Both the position numbers and the translations under genes were made by a program. Under the pieces are notes generated by a model. That model was not told the origin of the DNA, ran no database searches, and saw only the letters and a program-made list of their open reading frames with translations. 64,000 nucleotides of DNA from Turneriella parva DSM 21527. GTDB taxonomy: Bacteria > Spirochaetota > Leptospiria > Turneriellales > Turneriellaceae. Positions 22,758 through 31,241 of the stretch are shown one piece after another. The stretch covers positions 2,294,001 to 2,358,000 of the forward strand of contig NC_018020.1 of NCBI RefSeq assembly GCF_000266885.1. The letters run 5' to 3'. The first letter of the stretch is position 1; each line of letters starts with the position of its first letter.

Positions 22758-25388
22758 CTAGTGACTCCCGGCCTGCAGCTTCTCTCGGCGGTAGACGGCG
22801 TACATTTGCCAGGCGATCAATAACAACAGCAGCCAGAAAACCACCCTGAAAAGCCAGATCGAATAAGGGGGGTCGAACAACGTCAGTTTAAAGGCCGGGT
22901 TGGGTTTACCAGTTGCCAGACTAAATTCTGCATATTCGGTACCGCCAGCAACTGCATCATTGATGTCGTAACGTGGCTTTTGCGCATATTCGGCGCCGTA
23001 ATAAAGCTGCAGCGTCTTTTTTTCGCTTGAAAACTTTTCAGGAATTCGAAACGCCAGGTATTCTTTGTCTGACACTGTGATAAACTGCGCCAGCGTCAAA
23101 GGTTCATCGTCGTCGTTGCGTATGTGCACCTGAATTTCACCAGAAAGCTGTTCGAAATCGATCGTATGCTGCTCCGGTTTGCCGGCTTTCTTGGTGATCG
23201 TCTGCGTTTTCACGAGGTTCTTCGTGTCGAACTTGCCGGGGCGGTGGTAGATCTGCACTTCGCGGCTGAAATCTGCTTCTTTGAAGCTGAGCTTCAGGTT
23301 GTTGGCCCGAACCCGGTCTTTGTTTTCGAAAACGAAAATGGAGTTGTTCTCGCCGTCGACCGAGGTCAGCAGCGACGACACGGGAATTTCTTTCTCGACC
23401 TTTCGGTCTTCGCCCGTCTTGTATGTCTGCCGCGCGTAAGGGATCAATTTGCCGTCGTAGACCAGCCTCAGATCGTTTTCACCCGCAGTGCGGTAGAGCT
23501 CCGCATCGACGAGAACCCGGCCGTAGCGGTTTTCGCCCACGCTGTCTGAGGCAAGCTGCAGGTCTTTCACGAATTTGAAGCGGTTGGGCTTGAATTTTTC
23601 AGCCGCCTCGACACTGCCGCCAGAAAGCACGGCGCCACCGATGAGCAGCACGAGTCCAAGTTCTTTGAACTTGCTGCGGAATTTTTCATAGTAGAAACTA
23701 ACCAGCACGAGTCCCCCTCCCATGATGATACCGGCAAGAATGCGAATCGATTTATCCCATTGCCAGATATCGACCAGATAGAATTTTGCAATCGCCAAAC
23801 CCATGAAGAAAAGGCCCGCCTGGCGAAACCAGACCTTTCTGTACTTGAAACCTGTAAAAAGCAGCACGAGGGCATACGCAGCAAAAACAAGCGTGACCAT
23901 GAGCAGTCGCGCGTCTTTGCCTGTTACGATACGCTGCAATTCTGAGATGATGCCGACGAAAGAGGTCAGCAGGGCAACGCCGGTCAGAACCGGGCCGAAG
24001 TTGAATTGCAGCGGCCAGATAGATTTTGCGCGAAGCCAAATACTCGCTGCGGCGTAGAAAAAGAACCCGACCGCCTGAAAGTTCAGCAAGAACCATGCGT
24101 CTCTTGAGTGAGAGAGAGATGAAAAAAGAGATATCAGGTTAATGCCGTTGGCGATGATTGCGCCGAAGTAAAGCAGCGAATCATTGGCGCGGCCGCTGAA
24201 GTAGAGCGCAGCTGTGAGTAATACCGCGATGCTCAGCCTTTGCGCGGGGCCGTCGATCAACGTCGCAATGCCGGTGGCCAGGAGCAGCAGCACAATGAGG
24301 CTCGCGGCCGACAGATGGTAGCGCCTGGCGGCGGCAAACTGCAGCACGACGAGATTCAGCGCCGCCTGGCACAACACAGCAATCGCATAAATTTCGCGGG
24401 TAAAATCTTTATTGGCCGAAAGCACCGACGAGATCATCGCCGCATAGACGACGTTTAGGCTGATAACCGAAGCCGGGTGAAAAAAATCTCTGATTTTCTC
24501 TGCCCATTCGGCGGTGTGTGCAGTATAGAGCAGCATCGCCAGAGTCAGTGCGCAAAAGACGACCGCGGTCAGCGCGTATTGATTGTAGGTGCCGACCCAG
24601 CCAAAAATACTCAGGGCATTGCCGGCAAGAATGACCCACATCGCCTGGGGCGACTGGCGAAACTGTTGCAGCAAGAAGAAGAGCGCATTGACCGCGAAAA
24701 GATAGGTGCAGTAAGCAACAGGCTCATTGACGCCGGTTGAATGAATGACGGGCAACGCGAAGAAGCCGGCAAAGAGTATTACGGCGAGCGCCGTCGACCG
24801 TATGCGTCTGGCGAAGGCAAGCGAGAGCGCCATGAGAAAAAACATCATCGCCATGGTTTCGCTGCGGCTGAGAAAGTGGTATATGAAATGCGCAGAATAG
24901 ATCGCTATCGTGTTGGCAGCGAGCGCAGTAATCGCCAGTATCTCGGGTATGTAGCGGTATTCTTTCTTATAGAGCCGGTAACTCAAGAAACCGAGTGCAC
25001 CGAACGCCGCCTGCAGCATCAGCAACCGCACCCATTCGCTGAGCCAGCCCTGGTCGAGCGCATAGACCATAAATAGCGCGGTCGAAACAATGAGGGTGAC
25101 GATGCCGATTTTACCGATGATATTACCGCCGATCAGCCATTCCCATGAGAAGCTGTCGCCCTCTGCTGGTGCAGCAGCGCTTGGTGTCGCCTTTGGGGTA
25201 CTGAGGGGCGCTGCTGCTGGCCTGGTTTGCTCAGCCGTTGCTACAGCCTTTGCGGCGGGCTGCGCGATTGCCTGCACCGGAGCGCCAGCGCCACGCTTTG
25301 CCCGCTCAAGCTCAGAACGAAGTTTGAAGACTTCGGTTTCGAGCGAACCCAGTTTCTTTTCAAGATTTTCAAGCTGCGCCTGATCCAT
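22758..25388 (-). CDS. large DUF2339 membrane protein with C-terminal DUF3999-like domain
   Basis: This 876-residue protein begins with a coiled coil (about 1-35), then an Ala/Pro-rich linker and the DUF2339 signature (FSWEWLIGGNIIGKIGIV). At least 16 transmembrane helices follow, to about residue 570. After a last helix and a signal-like segment (LGLVLLIGGAVLSGGSVEA) the C-terminal 280 residues are non-membrane and beta-rich (DLQLASDSVGENRYGRVLVD), resembling DUF3999, and end with a final helix. Separate DUF2339 and DUF3999 genes are often neighbours, so this could be their fusion. The function is unknown; it may take part in the cell envelope. It stands alone on its strand, convergent with remA. 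Confidence 0.78.
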   Translation of the reverse strand: MDQAQLENLEKKLGSLETEVFKLRSELERAKRGAGAPVQAIAQPAAKAVATAEQTRPAAAPLSTPKATPSAAAPAEGDSFSWEWLIGGNIIGKIGIVTLIVSTALFMVYALDQGWLSEWVRLLMLQAAFGALGFLSYRLYKKEYRYIPEILAITALAANTIAIYSAHFIYHFLSRSETMAMMFFLMALSLAFARRIRSTALAVILFAGFFALPVIHSTGVNEPVAYCTYLFAVNALFFLLQQFRQSPQAMWVILAGNALSIFGWVGTYNQYALTAVVFCALTLAMLLYTAHTAEWAEKIRDFFHPASVISLNVVYAAMISSVLSANKDFTREIYAIAVLCQAALNLVVLQFAAARRYHLSAASLIVLLLLATGIATLIDGPAQRLSIAVLLTAALYFSGRANDSLLYFGAIIANGINLISLFSSLSHSRDAWFLLNFQAVGFFFYAAASIWLRAKSIWPLQFNFGPVLTGVALLTSFVGIISELQRIVTGKDARLLMVTLVFAAYALVLLFTGFKYRKVWFRQAGLFFMGLAIAKFYLVDIWQWDKSIRILAGIIMGGGLVLVSFYYEKFRSKFKELGLVLLIGGAVLSGGSVEAAEKFKPNRFKFVKDLQLASDSVGENRYGRVLVDAELYRTAGENDLRLVYDGKLIPYARQTYKTGEDRKVEKEIPVSSLLTSVDGENNSIFVFENKDRVRANNLKLSFKEADFSREVQIYHRPGKFDTKNLVKTQTITKKAGKPEQHTIDFEQLSGEIQVHIRNDDDEPLTLAQFITVSDKEYLAFRIPEKFSSEKKTLQLYYGAEYAQKPRYDINDAVAGGTEYAEFSLATGKPNPAFKLTLFDPPYSIWLFRVVFWLLLLLIAWQMYAVYRREKLQAGSH

Positions 25389-25444
25389 ATAGCTGAATGC
25401 TGAGGTGGCGGTGGCGGGTCAACTGCATCGTTGCAGCAAGTGGC

Positions 25445-25954
25445 TTAAGGCCGCTGGGTTTTGAGTTTCAGCTGCAATGCCTGCCATCTGAGCCAGGCAC
25501 AGAATGCGAGCCCCAGCCCATCGGCCGCGTCGTCTATTTTCATCTGCGCGGGCAGGTTCAGCAGCTTCGCAGTCATCAGCTGCAGCGTCTTTTTCTGCGC
25601 GGTGCCCGAACCAGTGATCGATTTTTTCATCGACGTGGGAGAAATTTCAGAGTAGGGTATCTTCGCCAGGTAGAGGTTCATCACAATCACGCCGCGGGCT
25701 TCAGAAAGGCGAATGCCTGTTGTCAGATCACGGCGCAAAAAAACCTGTTCGAGGCCTGCATGCTCAATCTCGTGTTTCGCGAAGAGAGTACGCATGAAAT
25801 CCTGCAAGAGGGCGAGCCGATGGCCTTCTGCCTGTTTCGGGCTTGTTTCGACAACACCTGCGTCGCAGAAGCCGGCGCGATTACCTTCGACCTCGATGAG
25901 ACCGTAGCCCATACGCGCGTAACCCGGGTCGAGACCAAGAAATTTCAAACCCAT
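25445..25954 (-). CDS. ruvC: crossover junction endodeoxyribonuclease RuvC
   Basis: This nuclease resolves Holliday junctions with the RuvAB motor. The 169-residue length is normal. Catalytic acids are visible in LGLDPG (Asp about 9), LEQVF (Glu about 69) and DDAADGLGLA (Asp pair about 137-141). The RRDLTTGIRLSEARG and TGSGTAQK regions match the DNA-contact helices. It overlaps the preceding wHTH-like gene by ten bases and is the last gene of a gpmA-wHTH-ruvC run. ruvA and ruvB are not in the window. Confidence 0.93.
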   Translation of the reverse strand: MGLKFLGLDPGYARMGYGLIEVEGNRAGFCDAGVVETSPKQAEGHRLALLQDFMRTLFAKHEIEHAGLEQVFLRRDLTTGIRLSEARGVIVMNLYLAKIPYSEISPTSMKKSITGSGTAQKKTLQLMTAKLLNLPAQMKIDDAADGLGLAFCAWLRWQALQLKLKTQRP

Positions 25955-26163
25955 CGGCTTTGCGCGAAATGTTTGCCCGTCGGCAGAATTTCGAGTCGGT
26001 ACTCGTCTTCGTTGATGAAGCCGTTGGTTTTTAGATCTTCAATCGCCGGGCGCAGCACATGTATATCTTTGCCGAGCTGTACCTCGAGTTCGCCGATGTC
26101 GATTTGCCGGCCGGCGCGGTCGTAGAGGTATTGTAGAACGAGCAGCGCGAGTTCGCTGCGCAT
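25945..26163 (-). CDS. small winged-helix-like protein
   Basis: This is a 72-residue protein with a helix-turn-helix-like arrangement: SELALLVLQYLYDRAGRQIDIGELE, DIHVLRPAIEDLKTNGFI, then a beta wing (NEDEYRLEILPTGKHFA). It resembles the small winged-helix units found in archaeal and bacterial regulators. I start at the Met seven bases after the gpmA stop; the longer form overlaps gpmA. It overlaps ruvC by ten bases. A regulatory role is only inferred. Confidence 0.6.
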   Translation of the reverse strand: MRSELALLVLQYLYDRAGRQIDIGELEVQLGKDIHVLRPAIEDLKTNGFINEDEYRLEILPTGKHFAQSRWV

Positions 26164-26170
26164 GCTGGGG

Positions 26171-26851
26171 TTAGCCGGCGCTCCGCACGATCGTGCCGCG
26201 CTCGGCGTTGAACACCACCGGCTCACCGGTTTTGAGTTCGAGTTCGAGCACCTGAGCTTCGGTCAGCTTTTCAAGGTGCATGATGATTGAGCGCAAACTA
26301 TTGCCATGCGCGGCGACGAGAATATTCTTGCCTTCTTTCAGCTTCGGCTCGATGTTTTTTTCAAACCAGGGTATCGAGCGCGCAGCAGTGTCTTTCAGCG
26401 ACTCACCCTGCGGTGGCGGAACGTCGTAGCTGCGCCTCCAGATTTTCACCTGCGCATCGCCAAACTTCTTCGCTGTTTCTTCTTTATTCATTCCCTGCAG
26501 TTCACCGTACATGCGCTCGTTGAGCTGCCACGCTGAATAGACGGGAATGCTGTTCGCCTCAGAAGCGGGTGAATAGATCTTGAACCAGTCGCCGGGTTTT
26601 TCTGCGTTTTCTTTTTGCAGAATCGGCACTTTGCCCTCCAGGTTTTCAGACATGACAATCATCGCAGTCGTGATGGCGCGTATCAGGGTGGATGTATAAA
26701 TGATATCGAATTTTTCGTGTGAGAGTCGCTTGCCTGCGGCAATCGCCTCTTGAACGCCCTGTGCTGAGAGTGGCACGTCGACCCATCCGGTGAAGAGGTT
26801 GTGCAGGTTCCACAGCGACTGGCCGTGGCGAATCAAGACGAGTTTTGCCAT
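26171..26851 (-). CDS. gpmA: 2,3-bisphosphoglycerate-dependent phosphoglycerate mutase
   Basis: This glycolytic enzyme interconverts 3- and 2-phosphoglycerate through a phosphohistidine. The 226-residue sequence has the catalytic LIRHGQSLWN motif, the NERMYGELQG segment with its catalytic glutamate and the second histidine in AAHGNSLR. The length is slightly below the 250 of E. coli, within the shorter subgroup of the family. It is the first gene of a run with a winged-helix-like gene and ruvC. Confidence 0.95.
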   Translation of the reverse strand: MAKLVLIRHGQSLWNLHNLFTGWVDVPLSAQGVQEAIAAGKRLSHEKFDIIYTSTLIRAITTAMIVMSENLEGKVPILQKENAEKPGDWFKIYSPASEANSIPVYSAWQLNERMYGELQGMNKEETAKKFGDAQVKIWRRSYDVPPPQGESLKDTAARSIPWFEKNIEPKLKEGKNILVAAHGNSLRSIIMHLEKLTEAQVLELELKTGEPVVFNAERGTIVRSAG

Positions 26852-26986
26852 GCGCTGACTTTGGTCTTCGACAGTGCCCGTAAAGCAGATGGTGACTCAC
26901 GTAAAGGTGCACGCGCGAGTTCACGCCTGCCACCCTGCCATTTGCTTGCCGCTTTGATTATACACCGTTAATCGTCGCCGGTGGCG

Positions 26987-27373
26987 ATGCCAGGTTTTCC
27001 CAAAAGCGCCCCTCAAGGTAACGCCTGGATCTTCTACCTCGTGCTCGGCCTCGGCTCACCTGTGTGGGCCGCCTATGCGCAGAACAATCTTATGGGCGAA
27101 GGTCTCACCATCGCGCGAACAACTGCCCATCTGCTCGCAGCCGGTGGGTCGGTTGTGGGGTTTGGGCTTTTGACCGGTTTTAACGTGCGGCCTGGCCTCG
27201 TCGCAGTGCTCGCGCTGGTTTGGTCGCAGTCTGCCCTGTGGGCGACGCATGCGTACATCTCTTGGCGGGGGGCGATTCTCAGCCGTCTCGAACTGCTGCC
27301 CCCGCTTTTTTTGGCGGCGCTGCCGGTCTTGATCATCTGGCTGCTATTCAACCATACAGAGGAGAACCGGTGA
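26987..27373 (+). CDS. four-helix membrane protein of unknown function
   Basis: This is a protein of about 128 residues with four predicted membrane helices (WIFYLVLGLGSPVWAAYA, AAGGSVVGFGLLTGF, GLVAVLALVWSQSALWA and PPLFLAALPVLIIWLLF) and a short charged tail. A GTG six bases upstream is an alternative start. Its stop overlaps the GTG start of the flavoprotein by GTGA, so the two are probably translationally coupled. The family is not recognised. Confidence 0.65.
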   Translation: MPGFPKSAPQGNAWIFYLVLGLGSPVWAAYAQNNLMGEGLTIARTTAHLLAAGGSVVGFGLLTGFNVRPGLVAVLALVWSQSALWATHAYISWRGAILSRLELLPPLFLAALPVLIIWLLFNHTEENR

Positions 27374-28566
27374 CGGCGCAGCCGACCGCGCTTGTGGTCG
27401 GTTCGGGCCCGGCAGGCCTCATGGCAGCAACCGTGCTGGCCGAAGGCGGGGCGGCGGTTGTGCTGTGCGAAAAGCAAAAAGCCATGGGGCGAAAACTACT
27501 GATTGCCGGGGGCTCGGGGCTCAACATTTCGAGCGCCTTGCCGTTGCCCGATTTTCTGCGCTCTTTCGAGGGACCAGAAATTGACTGGCATAAGCTCTTC
27601 GGGAAATTCTCAGTGCGCGATTGGTTAGAATTTCTCGCGAACCTCGGGTTGAAGACCTTTAAGGGTACGAGCGATCGCTATTTCGTTGAAGAGCTGAAAG
27701 CCACCAATCTGGTGAAGCGCTGGCTGGCCTTGCTCCAGCGGCGGCAGGTACAGTTCAAGACCGAATGCGAAGTTGTCGCTCTGCGCCGTGAAATAGATTC
27801 CACATACGTTGTGCAGCTGGCTTCGGGTGAAGAGTTAAGGGTTTCTGCAGTCGTCTTTGCTCTCGGGGGTGCGAGTTGGTTGCCGCAGGGAGCATCGGCT
27901 GATTGGCAGAAGATGCTTGCCGCGGCGGGTATTCAACAAGTACCCTTTGCATCCGCAAATTGTGGATTTTCAGTCGATTGGAAACCTGAGTTTCTCAGCG
28001 AGGTTGGCAGGCAGCCGCTCAAGAATATCGAGCTGCAGACGAGAAAAGGCAGCCGAAAAGGTGACCTCATGATCACCGACTACGGTATCGAGGGCACACC
28101 GGTCTACGCGGTGGGCGAGACTGGCATTGGGTTTCTCGACCTGAAGAGCGACCTGACGGCGGCCGCGATCGCAGCGCGCCTCGGCTCGGCTGCAGAAAAT
28201 CTCGCACCTCTCAGGCGCGCGGTGAAGGTTTTAAAACTCGATGCCGTGCGCAGCGCATTGCTGTTTCACCACGCGCCCGCTGGGGTATTGGCTTCGACTG
28301 AGTCCATCGCCGCCGCAATCAAAAAATTTCCGTTGTTGTTGAAAGAGGCGCGGCCGCTCACTGAAGCAATCTCTTCAAGGGGAGGCATTGCGCTCATCGA
28401 AGTCGACGAAAACTTCATGCTGAAAAAGATGCCCGGAGTTTTCGTGGCGGGCGAAATGCTCGACTGGCATGCCCCCACGGGAGGGTTTCTGATTCAGGCG
28501 TGCGTCTCGCAGGGGTACGTTGCCGCGCATGCTGCGCTGAGTTTCTGCCAACACCCATCTATATGA
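27370..28566 (+). CDS. NAD(P)/FAD-dependent oxidoreductase (HI0933/YhiN-like, TIGR03862 type)
   Basis: This 398-residue flavoprotein has an N-terminal Rossmann FAD site (VVGSGPAGLMAATVLAEGG), the family motif GRKLLIAGGSGLNIS, a LITDYGIEG-like segment (DLMITDYGIEGTPVYA) and a C-terminal FAD closure (VFVAGEMLDWHAPTGG). It starts with GTG, placed two bases after a GAGGAGAAC ribosome site that lies within the previous gene. Reaction and substrate are unknown for the family. It is coupled by four-base overlaps to membrane-protein genes on both sides. Confidence 0.85.
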   Translation: MTAQPTALVVGSGPAGLMAATVLAEGGAAVVLCEKQKAMGRKLLIAGGSGLNISSALPLPDFLRSFEGPEIDWHKLFGKFSVRDWLEFLANLGLKTFKGTSDRYFVEELKATNLVKRWLALLQRRQVQFKTECEVVALRREIDSTYVVQLASGEELRVSAVVFALGGASWLPQGASADWQKMLAAAGIQQVPFASANCGFSVDWKPEFLSEVGRQPLKNIELQTRKGSRKGDLMITDYGIEGTPVYAVGETGIGFLDLKSDLTAAAIAARLGSAAENLAPLRRAVKVLKLDAVRSALLFHHAPAGVLASTESIAAAIKKFPLLLKEARPLTEAISSRGGIALIEVDENFMLKKMPGVFVAGEMLDWHAPTGGFLIQACVSQGYVAAHAALSFCQHPSI

Positions 28567-29057
28567 AGAGCCCCGAATATTACAGCGTTGCCGCCAACGA
28601 GACAGAGAGAGAGGCACTGCGAAATGATCGTACAGCCAAATTCATCATATTTGGCATCATCGCTCTGGCATTTGCACTGTCATCGGCTGTCATGCTGAGC
28701 ATTTTCTGGAAATCGCCACCGCAGAGAAATACCGTCGCGGCAGTGCTGAGCATTTTGTTCTTTATCGGTGTATTCTGGTTCTTGCGCACGCTGCGTCGCA
28801 GTAACAAAATCAGGCGCGGCGCGGAGTTCTTGCTCATTTACGGCATTGTCACTGCGAAGCGGCAAAGCATCGAGGGCGATGCCGCCTTCATCGCGATCAA
28901 TCATCAGGAATTTTTGGTCGGCCCCAAAGTTTTCGACGAAGCGCGCATCGGCGCTCGCATCGGTGTGCGCGAATGGTCTGGTACAGGTGAATTCTACGAC
29001 TACACGTTCAAGACGGCCCGCCTCGACGACTGGCTGCAACGCGGCGAGAAGTTATAG
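28563..29057 (+). CDS. two-helix membrane protein of unknown function
   Basis: This 164-residue protein has two adjacent membrane helices (FIIFGIIALAFALSSAVMLSI and VAAVLSILFFIGVFWFL) and a C-terminal cytoplasmic domain with short strands (AEFLLIYGIVTAKRQS, FKTARLDDW). The Met start overlaps the flavoprotein stop by ATGA. Its end overlaps the convergent dehydrogenase gene by six bases. The family is not recognised. Confidence 0.65.
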   Translation: MKSPEYYSVAANETEREALRNDRTAKFIIFGIIALAFALSSAVMLSIFWKSPPQRNTVAAVLSILFFIGVFWFLRTLRRSNKIRRGAEFLLIYGIVTAKRQSIEGDAAFIAINHQEFLVGPKVFDEARIGARIGVREWSGTGEFYDYTFKTARLDDWLQRGEKL

Positions 29058-29906
29058 ATCGGCCAGGTCATGGCCCATGACTGTCCAGTCTTTGTCGCCG
29101 AATCCCTTTTCAATATAACGGTCCATTTCTGCGGCGATGGCGGGCAAGAAGCGCAGGGCTTCGGTGGCAGAGGTGCTCGCATCGGCAATGAGCCTTGCAT
29201 CTTTGCGCGCCATCTTCAGCTCCCATGACGGATTCTCGAAACTGCCGCTGAACATGCGACCAGCGCGCGGCTTCACGCTGGCACCAGGGTCGAAGTGCTC
29301 AAGCAGTTGCAAAAAATCAGCAGGTGAGAAATCCTCACTTTTCAAGAATCGCGCCACATCGGCAAGACCCGCCGTCACCGCCATCAGCATCAGATTGCCT
29401 GCAAGTTTCATGGCTGCTGCGCGGCCAGGCTCGGGGCCAAGCCATGCCAGTTTGCCCGTCATCGGTGTGAGCACCGGCGAAAGCGCTGCGAAACGATTCT
29501 TGTCGCCCGACAGCAGCATGACGCCGGCCGCATCGAGGGCATTTTGCGGTGACATGAAGACCGGCGCATGCTGGTAAAAGACGCCGATCGCTGCGAGCTT
29601 CTCTGTTCGGGCAACCGCGCCTGCAACGGATGTTGTCGTGTGGTCGACGAGCAGCGCGCCTTTGCCGAGAGCGGGCAGAATCGTCTTGATCACAGATTCG
29701 ACAGCTACGTCATCAGAGAGCACCATGTGAATACGCTCGGCGCCGCGCACTGCGTCGCCTGCGTCGATAAACACCTTTGCGCCTTCTTTGCCGAGCTGTG
29801 CAGCGCGGTCGAGTGTGCGGTTCCAGACGCCCAATTGTTCACCGCGCCTGAGCGATGCGCGCGCAAAAGCCGAACCTAGAAGGCCCGTACCGAGAATCGT
29901 GATCAT
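29052..29906 (-). CDS. NAD(P)-binding beta-hydroxyacid dehydrogenase (3-hydroxyisobutyrate dehydrogenase-like)
   Basis: This protein of about 284 residues has the N-terminal NAD(P) site ILGTGLLGSAFARA, the second motif VDHTTTSVA and the catalytic lysine in AMKLAGNLML (about residue 160). This pattern is that of the 3-hydroxyisobutyrate/6-phosphogluconate dehydrogenase superfamily, close to GLYR/succinic semialdehyde reductases. The start at the Met before ITILGTG is chosen over one 11 codons upstream. The substrate is unknown. Confidence 0.83.
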   Translation of the reverse strand: MITILGTGLLGSAFARASLRRGEQLGVWNRTLDRAAQLGKEGAKVFIDAGDAVRGAERIHMVLSDDVAVESVIKTILPALGKGALLVDHTTTSVAGAVARTEKLAAIGVFYQHAPVFMSPQNALDAAGVMLLSGDKNRFAALSPVLTPMTGKLAWLGPEPGRAAAMKLAGNLMLMAVTAGLADVARFLKSEDFSPADFLQLLEHFDPGASVKPRAGRMFSGSFENPSWELKMARKDARLIADASTSATEALRFLPAIAAEMDRYIEKGFGDKDWTVMGHDLADL

Positions 29907-29995
29907 TGACCGAAGTTCGCCGCACACAAAAAGCGGCAAGCGCTTCGCGCATTTGAACTCGGTTTACATTGCGCCGGTCGCAGCCAGGCTGCCCA

Positions 29996-31237
29996 ATGCT
30001 TGATCAGGTGCACCCATTCGCGCTCTCTCTCATGACCGGTCTGGCGATTGGCATCGAACGTGAGCACCACCACCGCAACTCGCATGACCCGCTCGGCGTC
30101 AGAACCTTTGCGCTGCTCGCTCTAGCGGGCACTGTCTGCGCATTCTTGGCGATCGACTGGCTGACGGGTGCGGTGGCTGCGGCGCTCTTCGTGCTGATTG
30201 CCCTTAGCTATTGGCGCTCGTCTGGCGGCAGTGGGGCTGCCAGAGACACAGGGCTCACGACCGAGGTCGCCGCGATTGTCGTCTATTGCACGGGCTACAT
30301 CTTTTATCGCGATACCGCGATCGGGCTGGCAACGGGGCTTTCGACGCTGGCGCTGCTAATTTCGCGCGACACTCTGCATAAGTTTGCGCGCGAAAAGCTG
30401 CAGCGCAGCGAGTTGCAGGCGGCAGCGATTCTGCTGATTGCCATGTTCGGCGTTGTGCCTTTTTTGCCCAACCATGCCGTCGACCCCTTTGGAGTCATGA
30501 ACCCCCGACAGCTCGTGACGTTGCTGTCGCTGATCGGAATTCTACAGTTCGTCGGCTATGCGACGCGGCGCATCTTTGGCGCACGCGCAGGCCTCGCGCT
30601 TTCGGGTTTTCTGGGCGGCATCGTTTCGAGCACTGCGGTGTTTCTGGGTCTCAGAGATGTCATGCAGGCGAACAAGAATTCAGAACGCGCCGTCATGGCC
30701 TCGGCGCTTTTCGCCAATGCCGCTTCACTCACTGAACTTGCAGCCGTTCTGGCGATGGGGTCGATAAATCTTCTCACCGCGATCGCGGTGCCGCTGGCGG
30801 TGTTGATCGGGCTGAACCTCGCTATAGCCGCGCTGCTTTTTACCCGACGGTCAGACGTTTCGCCTGAATCTGAACCCGGTAAGCCGCTGAGTGTCATGAG
30901 CGTGCTGAAGCTCGGCTTGCTCGTCTTTTCTCTCGTCGCCCTCGTTAACCTCGCCCACCGCACGCTGCAGAATACAGGCCTCTGGCTCGTTGCGTTTTTG
31001 TCGGGTCTATTCGAGTTGCAAGGGGTGAGTCTTGCCATCGCGCTCGATCTTTCGCGCGGCACTGTGGATATAGCAAGCGCGCGCACTGCCGTGCTCGTGG
31101 CGATAGCCGCCGCCTCTATGTCTAAAGTCGGCATTCTGCTGGTGAGACATCGAAATCGTTTCGGTCTCATTCTCTCCCTGATTCTCTGCGCGACCGTGGC
31201 TGCAGCGCTGGCGACCGCGGGCTTTACAGCGGCATGA
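29996..31237 (+). CDS. MgtC/DUF4010-family membrane protein
   Basis: This 413-residue protein has about a dozen membrane helices. The N-terminal part matches the MgtC-like pattern (LMTGLAIGIEREHHHR, LGVRTFALLALAGT). The second half matches DUF4010 (GFLGGIVSSTAVFLGL, SALFANAASLTELAAVLA, LWLVAFLSGLFELQGVSLAIA). Family members are proposed Mg- or ion-related membrane proteins without a proven reaction. The Met start follows an AGG-containing ribosome site; an upstream TTG is less likely. It is divergent from the dehydrogenase gene. Confidence 0.8.
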   Translation: MLDQVHPFALSLMTGLAIGIEREHHHRNSHDPLGVRTFALLALAGTVCAFLAIDWLTGAVAAALFVLIALSYWRSSGGSGAARDTGLTTEVAAIVVYCTGYIFYRDTAIGLATGLSTLALLISRDTLHKFAREKLQRSELQAAAILLIAMFGVVPFLPNHAVDPFGVMNPRQLVTLLSLIGILQFVGYATRRIFGARAGLALSGFLGGIVSSTAVFLGLRDVMQANKNSERAVMASALFANAASLTELAAVLAMGSINLLTAIAVPLAVLIGLNLAIAALLFTRRSDVSPESEPGKPLSVMSVLKLGLLVFSLVALVNLAHRTLQNTGLWLVAFLSGLFELQGVSLAIALDLSRGTVDIASARTAVLVAIAAASMSKVGILLVRHRNRFGLILSLILCATVAAALATAGFTAA

Positions 31238-31241
31238 AAGG

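Noticed and set aside
25397-26125. Plus-strand frame opposite ruvC
   Set aside because: ruvC on the minus strand has all catalytic residues; the plus frame is a shadow.
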